Positions 1 through 8,438 of a DNA stretch of 17,695 nucleotides are shown one piece after another. The notes below the pieces were generated by a model that made no database searches, had not been told where the DNA came from, and was given only the letters and a program-made list of their open reading frames with translations. The position numbers were made by a program, and so were the translations under genes. The stretch's first letter is position 1. Every line of letters begins with the position of its first letter. The stretch lies in NCBI GenBank assembly GCA_002372875.1, contig DFJD01000037.1, positions 1,182 through 18,876 on the forward strand, in the 5' to 3' direction. This DNA comes from Clostridiales bacterium UBA3680 (lineage in GTDB: Bacteria; Bacillota; Clostridia; Lachnospirales; CAG-274).

Positions 1-24
1 TTAAGCAAAAAAAAACACCTAAAC

Positions 25-38
25 TACCCTTAGGGGTA
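25..38. promoter_or_regulatory. Palindromic operator candidate upstream of the two-component operon
   Basis: The 14-bp sequence TACCCTTAGGGGTA has perfect 5-bp arms (TACCC/GGGTA) around TTAG. It ends one base before the -35 box at 40-45, a typical position for an activator or repressor site. The adjacent LuxR-type HTH remnant may once have encoded the protein that bound here; that link is inference. Confidence 0.4.
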
Positions 39-39
39 C

Positions 40-68
40 TTTACAATGTTTTTTAAATATGCTAATAT
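40..68 (+). promoter_or_regulatory. Sigma-A-type promoter for the response regulator/kinase operon
   Basis: TTTACA at 40-45 and TAATAT at 63-68 are separated by 17 bp, with an extended -10 TGC at 60-62. Transcription would start near position 75. That leaves a leader of about 145 nt before the response regulator start at 222. The -10 box overlaps the first ATGs of the LuxR-like remnant, so that reading frame would not be translated from its most upstream ATG. Confidence 0.55.
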
Positions 69-195
69 GATTATGAAATACATTGATAGAACAGATGTTA
101 CTCTTACCCGGAGAAAAATGCAGATACTTTCAATGTTTTGTTCGGGACTGAGTACCGATGAAATATGTAAAAAGTGTGGTATAACCTATATTTGA
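67..195 (+). pseudogene. Truncated LuxR/GerE-type HTH remnant
   Basis: The frame from ATG 67 (open back to ATG 46) to TGA 193-195 encodes 42 residues. They contain TLTRRKMQILSMF followed by CSGLSTDEICKKCGIT, which match the first half of a LuxR/GerE helix-turn-helix (the LTxREMEVLRLLAQGLSNKEIA type). The frame stops just before the recognition helix. In the next frame, VRGIKI at about 204-221 could be a degraded continuation of that helix (TVKxHIxNI type), which would imply a frameshift. No upstream regulatory domain is present. An alternative is a small leader peptide starting at ATG 118, which has GGAG upstream. The domain call is by motif reading only. Confidence 0.45.
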
Positions 196-221
196 ATAAA
201 TGTGTGAGGGGGATAAAGATT

Positions 222-1010
222 ATGCCTTCGCTGAAAGTCACAACTTTTGGCAAAGCCGAAAGCCGATCGCTTCGCAAGTGTCCGCATCCATCTTTGAGGT
301 TGAATGTTGCTATATGTGAAGATGATGATATAGAGCTTAAAAGGCTTGAAAAGATACTTGAACTTACCGATTTTGAAATAAATCTGTTTGTTTTCAAAAA
401 TGCTTCGGAATTTATAAGGACTTTTGAAGCCAAAAAATACGATCTGATCTTTATGGACATCTATATGCCCGGAATAACAGGAGTTGAAGCAGTCGAGATT
501 ATACGCAAAAAAGATAAGGATGTTTATATTTCATTTTGCACCTCAAGTGTAGACCATGCATTAGATGGCTATCGCCTTAATGTGGAAAGGTATCTTGAAA
601 AGCCCGTAAGGACGGATGGTGTAATTGAAGTGCTTGAAAGAGCAAGGTCAAGACGCATGACAACAAAACGCCGTTGTATTTCGCTTGGTAAAAATTCGGG
701 ACTTATAGACAACGAGGATATAGTTTTTGCGGAACAAAACAATCATACGGTGTACATACATCTTTTAAACGGTGAACTGCTTCATAAAACGGCTACGCTT
801 GACAATTTAAGTGCAGAACTTTGCGGCACAAATTTTTTCCGCTGCCACAAATCTTATATCGTAAATTTTGACCACGTTGAAAATATTGACCGAAGTATAT
901 ATGTTTTTGAGATGAAAAACGGCGAAAAGGTGCCTATAAAACAGCGTGAATTTCCGCAGATATGCGATAGCTTCAACGAATATGTATTTTCTGTGATGAG
1001 AAACAGGTGA
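222..1010 (+). CDS. LytTR-family response regulator (AgrA/LytR type)
   Basis: Cytoplasmic transcription factor that receives a phosphate from the kinase encoded next. With ATG 222 it is 262 residues: receiver domain about 27-145 with acidic residues E33-D35, phospho-acceptor D79 in FMDIYMPG and K127 in EKP, then a LytTR DNA-binding domain at about 149-259. ATG 222 is preferred because GAGGGGG lies 9 nt upstream; the more upstream ATG at 174 has no such site. The family normally starts at the equivalent of LNVAICEDD (TTG at 300), so residues 1-26 (Lys/Arg/Ser/Pro-rich) are an unusual N-terminal extension and may derive from inserted DNA or from the LuxR-like remnant. The stop at 1008-1010 lies within the ribosome binding site of the kinase, indicating translational coupling. 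Confidence 0.9.
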   Translation: MPSLKVTTFGKAESRSLRKCPHPSLRLNVAICEDDDIELKRLEKILELTDFEINLFVFKNASEFIRTFEAKKYDLIFMDIYMPGITGVEAVEIIRKKDKDVYISFCTSSVDHALDGYRLNVERYLEKPVRTDGVIEVLERARSRRMTTKRRCISLGKNSGLIDNEDIVFAEQNNHTVYIHLLNGELLHKTATLDNLSAELCGTNFFRCHKSYIVNFDHVENIDRSIYVFEMKNGEKVPIKQREFPQICDSFNEYVFSVMRNR

Positions 1011-1015
1011 GATAT

Positions 1016-2821
1016 ATGCAAAAATATCTGTCAAAAGTATTTTTTGTAGTATTTTTTGTTTTATTTGGCGTACTTTTATCCAAAAATATCGCACCGCATT
1101 ATATTCGCAACATATCCTCTGCTTCGGAAATGTATATGGATGTGGAGGGAACGGATATAAAGGGAGAAAAGATCTCTCTTCCGTATACGCTTAAAAATGT
1201 GGAAAAAGGTACAAAGATACATCTTTACAACGATTTTGTCATATCGACGAATGATATGATGTATGTCAAAACCGTTTATGCTCCTTTGCAGGTAACGGCG
1301 GATAATGCGGAAATATACAGTTACGGCAAAAAGGGCACTTACCCTGATATAATGAAAGATCCGCCTACACAGGTGTGTCTTATCAATATCCCGACAGCCC
1401 AAAAGGTGACTCACATAGAATTCGTTTATGAATTCCCATATGACAGAGATAACTTAAGCCTGTCACCGCCTCTTTACGGCGAGGGAAGTGACCTTATGCG
1501 CTATCTGTTTTTTAAGATGTCTGTGCCGTTTGTGTTGGCAATACTGCAAATATTTATAGGTGCTTTCCTGATAATAATGTATATTGCGCTTTTACCGTCA
1601 AAAATAAAAGCAAGTTCCTTAATGTGGCTTGGCTTGTTTGGTATCAGTTTCGGCTTATGGAGCCTTTGTGAGTGCAATTTTACCGTACTTATCGTTCAAA
1701 GACCGTATGTGCTTTATGTCGGTGCGTTTATGAGTATGTTTGTGACATCTTTGCCGATACTTATGTTTACGCGCTGCATACAAGATAAAAAAAGCAGGGT
1801 TCTTGATGTGCTTGCCGCCGTTACTGCTGTTTCTGTTTTGGCAGCGGTGATATTACAGCTTTCGGGCAGACTGCCGTTTCACAAAAGTATGTTCTTTTTC
1901 CATTATCTAATGTTGGTGAATTTTGTTGCGATGTGTACAAACGTCTGCATAAAAGGCACAAAAGATAAAAATATAAAAAAGTTTTCGGCAGCCTATGTTG
2001 CAATGACATTTTTTGTGATGCTTGAACTTATAAATTACAGTCTTAACTTTGTAAGTTACAAAACACTGTTTTTTCAAATCGGTGTGCTTGTTTTTCTTGT
2101 GATGAACGAATATCTGACAGGTATAGACCTTCGCAATATAGTGATTCTAAAGGCGGAAAACCGCCGTCTTACCGAAAATATGCGAATAATGGAAAAACAA
2201 ATGACCGCACAGTATGAAAGCGGAAGAATGTTGATAGATACCGCAGAAGAATTGAAACGCCAACGGCATGACCTGAAACATCAATACATAGTTCTTAACG
2301 GTTTTATTGACGAAAAGGAGTATGGAAAGGCAAAAGCGTATATTGAAAAACTTATAAAAGCCATACCACAGGACAATGTGAAAGTATACTGCCGCAATGA
2401 TGCGCTTAATGCGATAATAACATATTACGCAAAAGCAGCGGAAGAAAATAATATAAATTATGATATACGCCTTGAAATACCGTCCGAAGTATCAAATTTC
2501 TCAAATCTTACCGAAACACAACTGTGCATTGTTTTTGGAAATCTGCTTGAAAATGCTGTGGAAGCTTGTTGCCGCACCGAAAGTCAAGGTCGTTTTATAA
2601 AACTCTGTTCATATATAAAAGCAGGCATGTTATATATAACGATGGATAATAACTGTGACGGAAATATACACATGGAAAACGGCGCATTTATTTCAAGCAA
2701 GCGAAACGAAATAGGAACGGGAATAAATTCAATAACAGCCATTGCAAAAAAACATGGCGGCGATGCCAAATTTAATGTAAAAGGCGATATTTTTGAATCA
2801 TCTGTTTGTATCTGTATATAA
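1016..2821 (+). CDS. Membrane sensor histidine kinase, GHKL/AgrC-like with 7TM-type sensor
   Basis: Partner kinase of the LytTR regulator, in the cytoplasmic membrane. From ATG 1016 (AGGTGA 5 nt upstream, better than GTG 1007) it has 601 residues. An N-terminal membrane helix (about 7-23) is followed by an extracellular region of about 140 residues and then six or seven hydrophobic segments between about 169 and 366, a layout resembling 7TMR-DISM sensors. A coiled coil (about 380-415) leads to the H-box RHDLKHQY with probable phospho-acceptor H418. The ATPase domain shows the N-box GNLLENAVEA (509-518) and G-box GTGINS (567-572), typical of the HATPase_c_5/GHKL group that pairs with LytTR regulators. 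The ligand is unknown; no peptide precursor or exporter gene is nearby, so quorum sensing is not supported. Confidence 0.88.
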   Translation: MQKYLSKVFFVVFFVLFGVLLSKNIAPHYIRNISSASEMYMDVEGTDIKGEKISLPYTLKNVEKGTKIHLYNDFVISTNDMMYVKTVYAPLQVTADNAEIYSYGKKGTYPDIMKDPPTQVCLINIPTAQKVTHIEFVYEFPYDRDNLSLSPPLYGEGSDLMRYLFFKMSVPFVLAILQIFIGAFLIIMYIALLPSKIKASSLMWLGLFGISFGLWSLCECNFTVLIVQRPYVLYVGAFMSMFVTSLPILMFTRCIQDKKSRVLDVLAAVTAVSVLAAVILQLSGRLPFHKSMFFFHYLMLVNFVAMCTNVCIKGTKDKNIKKFSAAYVAMTFFVMLELINYSLNFVSYKTLFFQIGVLVFLVMNEYLTGIDLRNIVILKAENRRLTENMRIMEKQMTAQYESGRMLIDTAEELKRQRHDLKHQYIVLNGFIDEKEYGKAKAYIEKLIKAIPQDNVKVYCRNDALNAIITYYAKAAEENNINYDIRLEIPSEVSNFSNLTETQLCIVFGNLLENAVEACCRTESQGRFIKLCSYIKAGMLYITMDNNCDGNIHMENGAFISSKRNEIGTGINSITAIAKKHGGDAKFNVKGDIFESSVCICI

Positions 2822-2846
2822 AAAGGCGGCTGAAAAGCCGCCTTTT
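2821..2846. terminator. Symmetric bidirectional terminator between convergent genes
   Basis: AAAAGGCGGCT-GAAA-AGCCGCCTTTT is a perfect 11-bp stem with a GAAA tetraloop. The A-run and T-run are complementary, so each strand reads hairpin plus U-tract. It begins at the last base of the kinase stop codon and ends 20 bp before the stop codon of the convergent large gene, so it can serve both. Confidence 0.85.
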
Positions 2847-2866
2847 GGTCTTTTTGTAAACTGTGC

Positions 2867-5800
2867 TTAAGCCTGTTTTGATTTTTGAAGTATGGCTATT
2901 ACATCAAGCATATCAACTTCGCCTATGCCGTCAAAGTTTGCCGCCTTTATTGCCTTTGCATTTTTATCGCTGTCATCTGCAAAGAACGGTGTGCCTGCGC
3001 TTATATATTTAAGCACAAGTGCCGCATCTTCATCATCAACTTTTTCGTCAAAGTTTACATCACCGATAATCGATATTTCGATCCCTTCCTTTATTTGAAC
3101 ATCGGTCATTTCGGCGGTAACTGTGGCATAATAGCCGTATCCGTTCACGCCGCTATCGGAAGTAAAGCCAAATGTCACGCTGTCACCCTCGACTTCAAAG
3201 GTTTTTGTGTCCTCACCCGAAAGTTTGAGAGAAATTTCCTCTTCGCCCTCGGTAATAGTCATAGGCTCGGTATCGTCGGCATTTTTGAATACATAAACAA
3301 AGTCATATCCGTTTTCGGTGTTATATTTCAGCGTAACTTTTAATTTTTTTGCGCCGTCTATTTTAACGGTCTCTTTTGTATCAAGTCCGTTGTCGTAATT
3401 ACCGTCTTGTTCGCCCTTGTCATTTATGTTTGATGTATGCGAATACTTTGTTACCTCATCATTGAATACCGCCGTTGCGGTCGTGCCCTCTATGGTCGTG
3501 TTTACCTTATCGGTCAATATGTGTGTGCTGTCGTTTTGGCATTTCTTTGTTCTGGTGCAGGCAGAATAATCATAAGACCATTTGTAGGTCGGCTTGCCCC
3601 AGCTGTGACCAAGTGCGGGGATAATAACATTCTCGGCCTTTTCTTTAATATATGCACCTTTTTGCTCGATATAGAAATTGCCGTGAGTGTCGGTATAATG
3701 CTCTATACAGCCGTCCTCTTCACAAGTTGCCGCCTTTGCCTCGACCTTTGTAAGCACAAAATTCTTTGCAAGCAGCTCCTCGGCATCCGTTACCTTATTG
3801 CCGTTTGCATCGATTATATAATAGCCGTAATCATCCTCATCGTGCTTTAACGAATAACCTGCGGGGAGATATTTTTCTATTTCCTCGACAGAGCCGTTTG
3901 TATTATCAAAGAAACTTATCCTTGCATTTTTTAATACTATGGATGAGGTATCATCTATAACAAGCTCCAGCCCATCGTAATTACCGGCATAAAAATCCGA
4001 ATTGTCAACGGTTATTTTACTGCCCGACAAAAGCGTTATTCCATACGCACCCCAGGAAATGCCGTTTAAGCCCTCGCCTGCTGCAGCGTTTAATACAACG
4101 CCGTCAAGTTTTAAGGTATGGTTTCCGCCGCCGCTGTTATTACATACAGCAGCATTTAATGTACCGTTTTTAATAGTAATATTGTTAGACATTGTTAAAC
4201 TTTTTACCGTTGCGGTGTGACCGTTAAGGTCAAGGGTGAATGCATTGTCATAGTACGGATAGCCTCCGCAGACTGCATCGGGCTCGTCTACATCGGCAAT
4301 AAGGATTACCGTATCGCCCTCTGCTGCGGCATCAAGCGCAGCCTTAAGATAAGAGTAACTTGTTGTGCCTATCACAGCAACAGCTGTTGTTTTGGGGATA
4401 GGCTCGGTATAGTCGCTGTTGGTATAGGTCACGCCATTATATTCAAATATTGCGGTGTAGGTAAGCACGCCGTCCTCGTCTGCCGTAGGCTCTTTTGTGA
4501 CCTTTGTGGTTATCGAATCAGCAACTTGCGGGGAATAATAATATCCGTCACAGTCGGCACATTTTATTGTAATAACTGCCCTGAGTTCTCCGTTTGCCGC
4601 ATAATGATCCCATGTCCAGCTTATTTCGCCCTCTCTATGACCCTTTGCGGGAATAGTAACTTCATTCGCAGTTGTTTTTTTATATCCGTTTTCATCTTTT
4701 ACATAACGGTTTCCATCGGAGCCGAGATAATATTCGATATTGCCCGTTTCGGTACAGGTGGGCTCTTTTGCCTCGTATTTTGTAAGGGTTATCCATTTTG
4801 CATTTACAGTTGTATTTGATGCGGGCATAGTTTCGGGCAGATCCTCCCATCCGCCAAATATACAATCATCCTTTGTCGGTGCATCGGGCAGTGTTATCGC
4901 CGTGCCGTAATCCTGTGTTATACTGTCAACTGTCGTTCCGCCGTCCGTATCAAAGGTTATCGTATATTGGTTTATCTGCCAATTTGCTGTAAATTTCTTG
5001 GTTCCCGTACTGCCTTTTGCGATAGTAACGTCTTTTGTAGGTGTTGTCTGTCCCTCGTAGGTCCAACCCGTAAAGGTATAGCCTGTTTTGGTCGGGTCGG
5101 CAAGGGTTATGGTATTGCTTTCAACAGTGTAGCTTTCGGGGTTTGCCGCCGCATTTTCGCCGCCGTCAAGGTCATAGCTTATTGTATATCCGTCGGCTGT
5201 CCATTTTGCGTAAACGATAGTATCTTCGGTTATCGCCTTATCAAAATCAAACGCAGTTTCACAGTTTTCATCACTGAACCAGCCGTTGAAAGTATAGCCT
5301 TCTGCCGAAGGTGCTTCGGGCTGTGTTGCTTTTGCGCCGTATTCAACTGTCTGCGAAAGATCCTCGCCGTGACCTTTCATATTAAAAGTAACGGTACTCG
5401 GGATCATTTTATAAATTGCCTTTATCGTGGTATCACCGCTTATAACAACGCTTTCGCCTGCCGCATAATTTTTGCCGTTTATCTCCCATTTGTCAAAGGT
5501 TTTTCCTGTGGGTGCGGTAAATGTACATTCGGGAAGTGTATATTCTCTGCCCGAAGCATAGCCGATACTATCCATAGTGCCAGAACCGCCGTTATTATCA
5601 AAAGAAACGGTAAAATTCGGAACAATAGTATTGTTTGCTATATTGTCTGTCGCTGCGGCTGTATCGGTGTCTTTTATCATAAAATCTTTATTAAGTGTGA
5701 TACTTTTCGCACCGTAGCTGTTTGCAAATATGCTGTCCGAAGTTTTTGTCCAGGAGAGCGAAACAGTACCGCCGGTGTTTGCATTTGCGCCCGTACCGAT

Positions 5801-8311
5801 ACCTTTTCCGTTACCACTCGAATTTGCGGTTATATTTCCGCCTGTAATGGTTATAGTGCCTGCACCCGCTCCTATTTTGTTACCATCGGCTGCACCGCCG
5901 CCGATACCTGCCCCGTAGTTTTGATTGCTTCCGCCGCCTCTTGCATTTACCGTACCGCCGCTGATGGTTATATTGCCTCCGTCACATTTAGAACCGCCGC
6001 CGATACCCGCACCGCCGTAAATTCCGTTGCCGCCGACAGCCGTTATATTTCCGCCGAGTATTTTTATCGTACCGCCGTTGTACAGAAAAACTGAATCATT
6101 CGATCCTGAGCCGATACCTGCCGCTTTTTCACCGCCTGCTGCATTTATCGTACCGCCGTAGATAGTGATATTTCCGCCGTCGCTGCTCGTACCGCCGCCG
6201 ATGCCTGCCGCCTCTTTACCGCCTGTTGCATTAATATTTCCGCCGTATATAGATATACTGCCTGTTTCGGTAAATGTCCAACCATTTTGACAATAAGTGT
6301 ATCCGCCGATACCCGAAAAATTATTATACTTGTAAGAAGTAACCTTGTTTCCGTAAGCATAAAGCGAGCCTGTGCCGTCCTGCTGAGCGTATATATTGAG
6401 AGTATTGCCTTTTAAGACCGTTATGCCTTTATCTGCGGTAAGTACGGCTCCGTCACAAAGGATAAGGTTTACAGTGCCGTTTATCGTTATTCTGTCGCTG
6501 ACAGTCATATCATTGTTTACAACTATCCAGTTTGTATTGCCCGCAGTACCCCAAGATGTTTCGTTCGCAGCCATACTGAATGACGAACAGGTCTGTTCCG
6601 AATTGTTTTCGTCAACATATTTCACTTCTGCGGGAACAGTTCCGTCTGTTATCGAAAAATTCAAATCACTTTTATGCAAACTTGCCGCAGGAAAAATGAC
6701 TTCCCTTGAATATGTTTTATTATTGCTGTCTGTCACCTTGAAAGTTTTAGCCCCCGAAAGCTCCGTCGGTGTTATAAAATATCCGCTGAACTTCGCCACA
6801 CCCGATTTTTCGCCTGTGCCTGCAATTTCGGGGGTATATACCGCATTTGCAAAAATATTGCTCACACCGTCAAGAGTAAAGTCTGCCGTTGTATTAAGTG
6901 CGATATTTTTATCGTATATCGTACCCGAAAAATTGTAGAGATAGCCGCCGAGTACAAGCGTATTATTTGCATTTGCAAGGGATATGCTTTCGCTTGTAAA
7001 ACTCTTATTATTGAACTTGACTGTCGCCGTACCCGAACCGCTTAACTGATCGCTTGTGTAAAGCGCCGTTACCGCTGCCGTACCAATTCCCGCCTTATCA
7101 ACCGTAATATCAGCTGTCGCCTTTCTTTCAAGCGGGAGGTCTATCTCCGCATTTTTTACAGTCTGCGTAAGAGAACTGTCGTATATTGTAAAGCTAAATG
7201 TTCGGCTGCCGTAACTTGCAGTTGTCGGATTTATAGTGCCTGTGCAGTTTACTGCGGCAGAATCGCTTATAGCAACACTTCCGCCTGTATTTTGGCTATC
7301 TCCTGAAACATTTCCATAGCCAATGTTTCCGTTTGCCTTTACCGTACCGCTCGAAATATCAATACTCGGACAGGTAAGTGTTCCGTCTGATTCGGTCACA
7401 AATGCATTTGCACCAAGACCTATTGCGGCACCTCCGTTTTGCCCTGCTGTTGCCGTTATATTTCCGCCTTTGATATTTATCGTTTTGACTGTTCCGCTAT
7501 TGCCGCCGCCGATACCCGCCGCACCATAGCCGCCTGTTGCCGTAACAGTACCGCCGTTTATTGTTATATTACCCGTGATATTATTGATGTAAGTATTAGC
7601 TCCGTAATTTTTATTACTTGTTGCACCGCTTAATTCGCTGCTGCCGATACCTGCCGCACCACCTGTTTCGTCATAATAAATGTACCAAGCACCACCCTGT
7701 GCATTTATTGTGCCGCCGTTAATAGTAATATTACCCAAGCCTTGAGGATATATGTTAACTGCTTGAGTATTTGTATTGAGGTGGTTACCGTTAGAGCCTA
7801 TGCCTGCGCCGCCGCCATAGTTTTTGCCGCCCGTTGCGTTGAGCGTACCCGTACTTTCCGCCGTTATCTCAAGCGTGCAGCCGTCGGGAACGGAAATACC
7901 CGCACCGCCGAAGCCGCCCGTAAGGTTGTTTGTACCCTTTACCGTCAGATGCAGTTTTGCACCGTTTACAAGCGATATGCCCGAACGTGGGGAATACTGA
8001 TCCGAATAATCCGCATTAAAGCCGTCTATCGTAAGGTTCAGCTCGATACCGTCAACCACTATCGCACCTCTTGAAATAAATGTGCCTTGATTTCCTGCAT
8101 AAGAACTGCTTGGCACTGTGCCTGTTATCGTTTTGCCGTTGTATGTACTTTTGTTTGATGAATTGATAACGATTGCCGTATTCAGCGTGATATCTGCTGC
8201 ATAGACAGATTCCGCCGTTTCAAATTTCGGCGATATTTCGGGTAAATATCCCGTTGCCATTACTGCCGCAACCGCCATAGCTGCCGCACGCATAAATATT
8301 TTCCGTTTCAT
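2867..8311 (-). CDS. Giant secreted beta-solenoid/InlB-repeat protein with dockerin-like C-terminus
   Basis: Predicted extracellular mosaic protein of 1814 residues from ATG 8311 (AAGGGAG 7 nt upstream; an in-frame ATG at 8338 lacks a site). A signal peptide (1-38, cleavage after VYA) is followed by two blocks of Gly-rich solenoid repeats of the NITINGGTVxATGGxxxAGIGGG type (about 41-360 and 591-851), resembling Cthe_2159-like carbohydrate-binding/beta-helix proteins. Four InlB/Listeria-Bacteroides-type repeats lie at about 898-969, 972-1037, 1042-1111 and 1116-1173. Two copies of a Cys-containing module ending IPAKGH/IPALGH lie at about 1178-1225 and 1522-1569, with a second solenoid-like stretch between them (about 1310-1465). 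A CUB-like module (about 1640-1735) precedes a dockerin-like tail (1748-1814) with calcium loops at D1751-D1762 and N1792-D1803. No catalytic motif was recognised, so a binding or adhesive role is inferred. Large antisense frames inside it are composition artefacts. Confidence 0.88.
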   Translation of the reverse strand: MKRKIFMRAAAMAVAAVMATGYLPEISPKFETAESVYAADITLNTAIVINSSNKSTYNGKTITGTVPSSSYAGNQGTFISRGAIVVDGIELNLTIDGFNADYSDQYSPRSGISLVNGAKLHLTVKGTNNLTGGFGGAGISVPDGCTLEITAESTGTLNATGGKNYGGGAGIGSNGNHLNTNTQAVNIYPQGLGNITINGGTINAQGGAWYIYYDETGGAAGIGSSELSGATSNKNYGANTYINNITGNITINGGTVTATGGYGAAGIGGGNSGTVKTINIKGGNITATAGQNGGAAIGLGANAFVTESDGTLTCPSIDISSGTVKANGNIGYGNVSGDSQNTGGSVAISDSAAVNCTGTINPTTASYGSRTFSFTIYDSSLTQTVKNAEIDLPLERKATADITVDKAGIGTAAVTALYTSDQLSGSGTATVKFNNKSFTSESISLANANNTLVLGGYLYNFSGTIYDKNIALNTTADFTLDGVSNIFANAVYTPEIAGTGEKSGVAKFSGYFITPTELSGAKTFKVTDSNNKTYSREVIFPAASLHKSDLNFSITDGTVPAEVKYVDENNSEQTCSSFSMAANETSWGTAGNTNWIVVNNDMTVSDRITINGTVNLILCDGAVLTADKGITVLKGNTLNIYAQQDGTGSLYAYGNKVTSYKYNNFSGIGGYTYCQNGWTFTETGSISIYGGNINATGGKEAAGIGGGTSSDGGNITIYGGTINAAGGEKAAGIGSGSNDSVFLYNGGTIKILGGNITAVGGNGIYGGAGIGGGSKCDGGNITISGGTVNARGGGSNQNYGAGIGGGAADGNKIGAGAGTITITGGNITANSSGNGKGIGTGANANTGGTVSLSWTKTSDSIFANSYGAKSITLNKDFMIKDTDTAAATDNIANNTIVPNFTVSFDNNGGSGTMDSIGYASGREYTLPECTFTAPTGKTFDKWEINGKNYAAGESVVISGDTTIKAIYKMIPSTVTFNMKGHGEDLSQTVEYGAKATQPEAPSAEGYTFNGWFSDENCETAFDFDKAITEDTIVYAKWTADGYTISYDLDGGENAAANPESYTVESNTITLADPTKTGYTFTGWTYEGQTTPTKDVTIAKGSTGTKKFTANWQINQYTITFDTDGGTTVDSITQDYGTAITLPDAPTKDDCIFGGWEDLPETMPASNTTVNAKWITLTKYEAKEPTCTETGNIEYYLGSDGNRYVKDENGYKKTTANEVTIPAKGHREGEISWTWDHYAANGELRAVITIKCADCDGYYYSPQVADSITTKVTKEPTADEDGVLTYTAIFEYNGVTYTNSDYTEPIPKTTAVAVIGTTSYSYLKAALDAAAEGDTVILIADVDEPDAVCGGYPYYDNAFTLDLNGHTATVKSLTMSNNITIKNGTLNAAVCNNSGGGNHTLKLDGVVLNAAAGEGLNGISWGAYGITLLSGSKITVDNSDFYAGNYDGLELVIDDTSSIVLKNARISFFDNTNGSVEEIEKYLPAGYSLKHDEDDYGYYIIDANGNKVTDAEELLAKNFVLTKVEAKAATCEEDGCIEHYTDTHGNFYIEQKGAYIKEKAENVIIPALGHSWGKPTYKWSYDYSACTRTKKCQNDSTHILTDKVNTTIEGTTATAVFNDEVTKYSHTSNINDKGEQDGNYDNGLDTKETVKIDGAKKLKVTLKYNTENGYDFVYVFKNADDTEPMTITEGEEEISLKLSGEDTKTFEVEGDSVTFGFTSDSGVNGYGYYATVTAEMTDVQIKEGIEISIIGDVNFDEKVDDEDAALVLKYISAGTPFFADDSDKNAKAIKAANFDGIGEVDMLDVIAILQKSKQA
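4793..5620 (-). repeat. Four InlB_B/Flg_new-type protein repeats inside the giant gene
   Basis: Four successive units of about 58-72 residues each follow the pattern FxxxGG, then YGxxxxxPxxPxxxGYxFxGW, ending in xxAKW or a variant. They are clearest in units 2-4, which start STVTFNMKGHG, YTISYDLDGG and YTITFDTDGG. Units are diverged in sequence, so they behave as domain repeats rather than recent DNA duplications. Confidence 0.8.
5759..6421 (-). repeat. Second Gly-rich beta-solenoid repeat block of the giant gene
   Basis: At least five irregular rungs repeat the pattern I-x-GGxIxAxGG followed by AAGIGGG/GAGIGGG (for example GSISIYGGNINATGG and GTITITGGNITANSS). On the plus strand this appears as recurring CCGCCGATACCTGC-like strings. 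A first block of the same kind lies at 7229-8191. Rung lengths vary because loops of different size separate the glycine turns. Confidence 0.7.
7229..8191 (-). repeat. First Gly-rich beta-solenoid repeat block of the giant gene
   Basis: Repeated segments such as GNITINGGTINAQGG, GNITINGGTVTATGG and INIKGGNITATAGQ alternate with AGIGSN/AGIGGG turns just after the signal peptide. The pattern matches the second block at 5759-6421 and the paralogous protein at 15317-17224. The N-terminal part (residues about 41-140) is less regular and probably forms the cap of the solenoid. Confidence 0.65.
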
Positions 8312-8374
8312 TTCTATTCTCCCTTCAAACATTTGCACTTTCCGTGCGTGGTTTTGAATATAGTCTATATCCTG

Positions 8375-8403
8375 ATTATAAAATCATTTCCGCTGTTTTT
8401 CAA
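8375..8403 (-). promoter_or_regulatory. Sigma-A promoter of the giant surface-protein gene
   Basis: On the minus strand, TTGAAA (8403-8398) and TATAAT (8380-8375) are separated by exactly 17 bp. Transcription would start near 8367, giving a leader of about 55 nt before ATG 8311. The perfect inverted repeat at 8406-8438 directly abuts the -35 box. Confidence 0.7.
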
Positions 8404-8405
8404 TC

Positions 8406-8438
8406 GTCAAATTCGTAAATCAAACTTACGAATTTGAC
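8406..8438. promoter_or_regulatory. Perfect 13-bp inverted repeat abutting the giant-gene promoter
   Basis: GTCAAATTCGTAA (8406-8418) and its exact complement TTACGAATTTGAC (8426-8438) flank a 7-nt spacer. No U-tract follows on either strand, so it is more likely a protein-binding operator than a terminator. A further half-like GTCAAAT lies at 8464-8470. Its place two bases upstream of the -35 box fits an activator or repressor site for the giant gene. Confidence 0.55.

Noticed and set aside
174..221. Upstream ATG 174 as the response regulator start
   Set aside because: It overlaps the LuxR-like remnant and has no ribosome binding site, whereas ATG 222 has GAGGGGG at good distance.
104..460. 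Minus-strand frame of 118 codons opposite the response regulator start
   Set aside because: Ser-rich shadow of the response regulator on the other strand, with no ribosome binding site or domain.
222..2821. Peptide quorum-sensing locus of the agr type
   Set aside because: The kinase and regulator families fit, but no AgrB-like processing protease or AgrD-like precursor frame is present nearby.
4967..6094. Long plus-strand open frame (375 codons), plus several others opposite the giant gene
   Set aside because: It lies wholly antisense to the giant gene, is Cys/Ala/Ile-rich with no recognisable domain and has no ribosome binding site. Open antisense frames are expected from the repeated Gly/Thr/Ile codon pattern.
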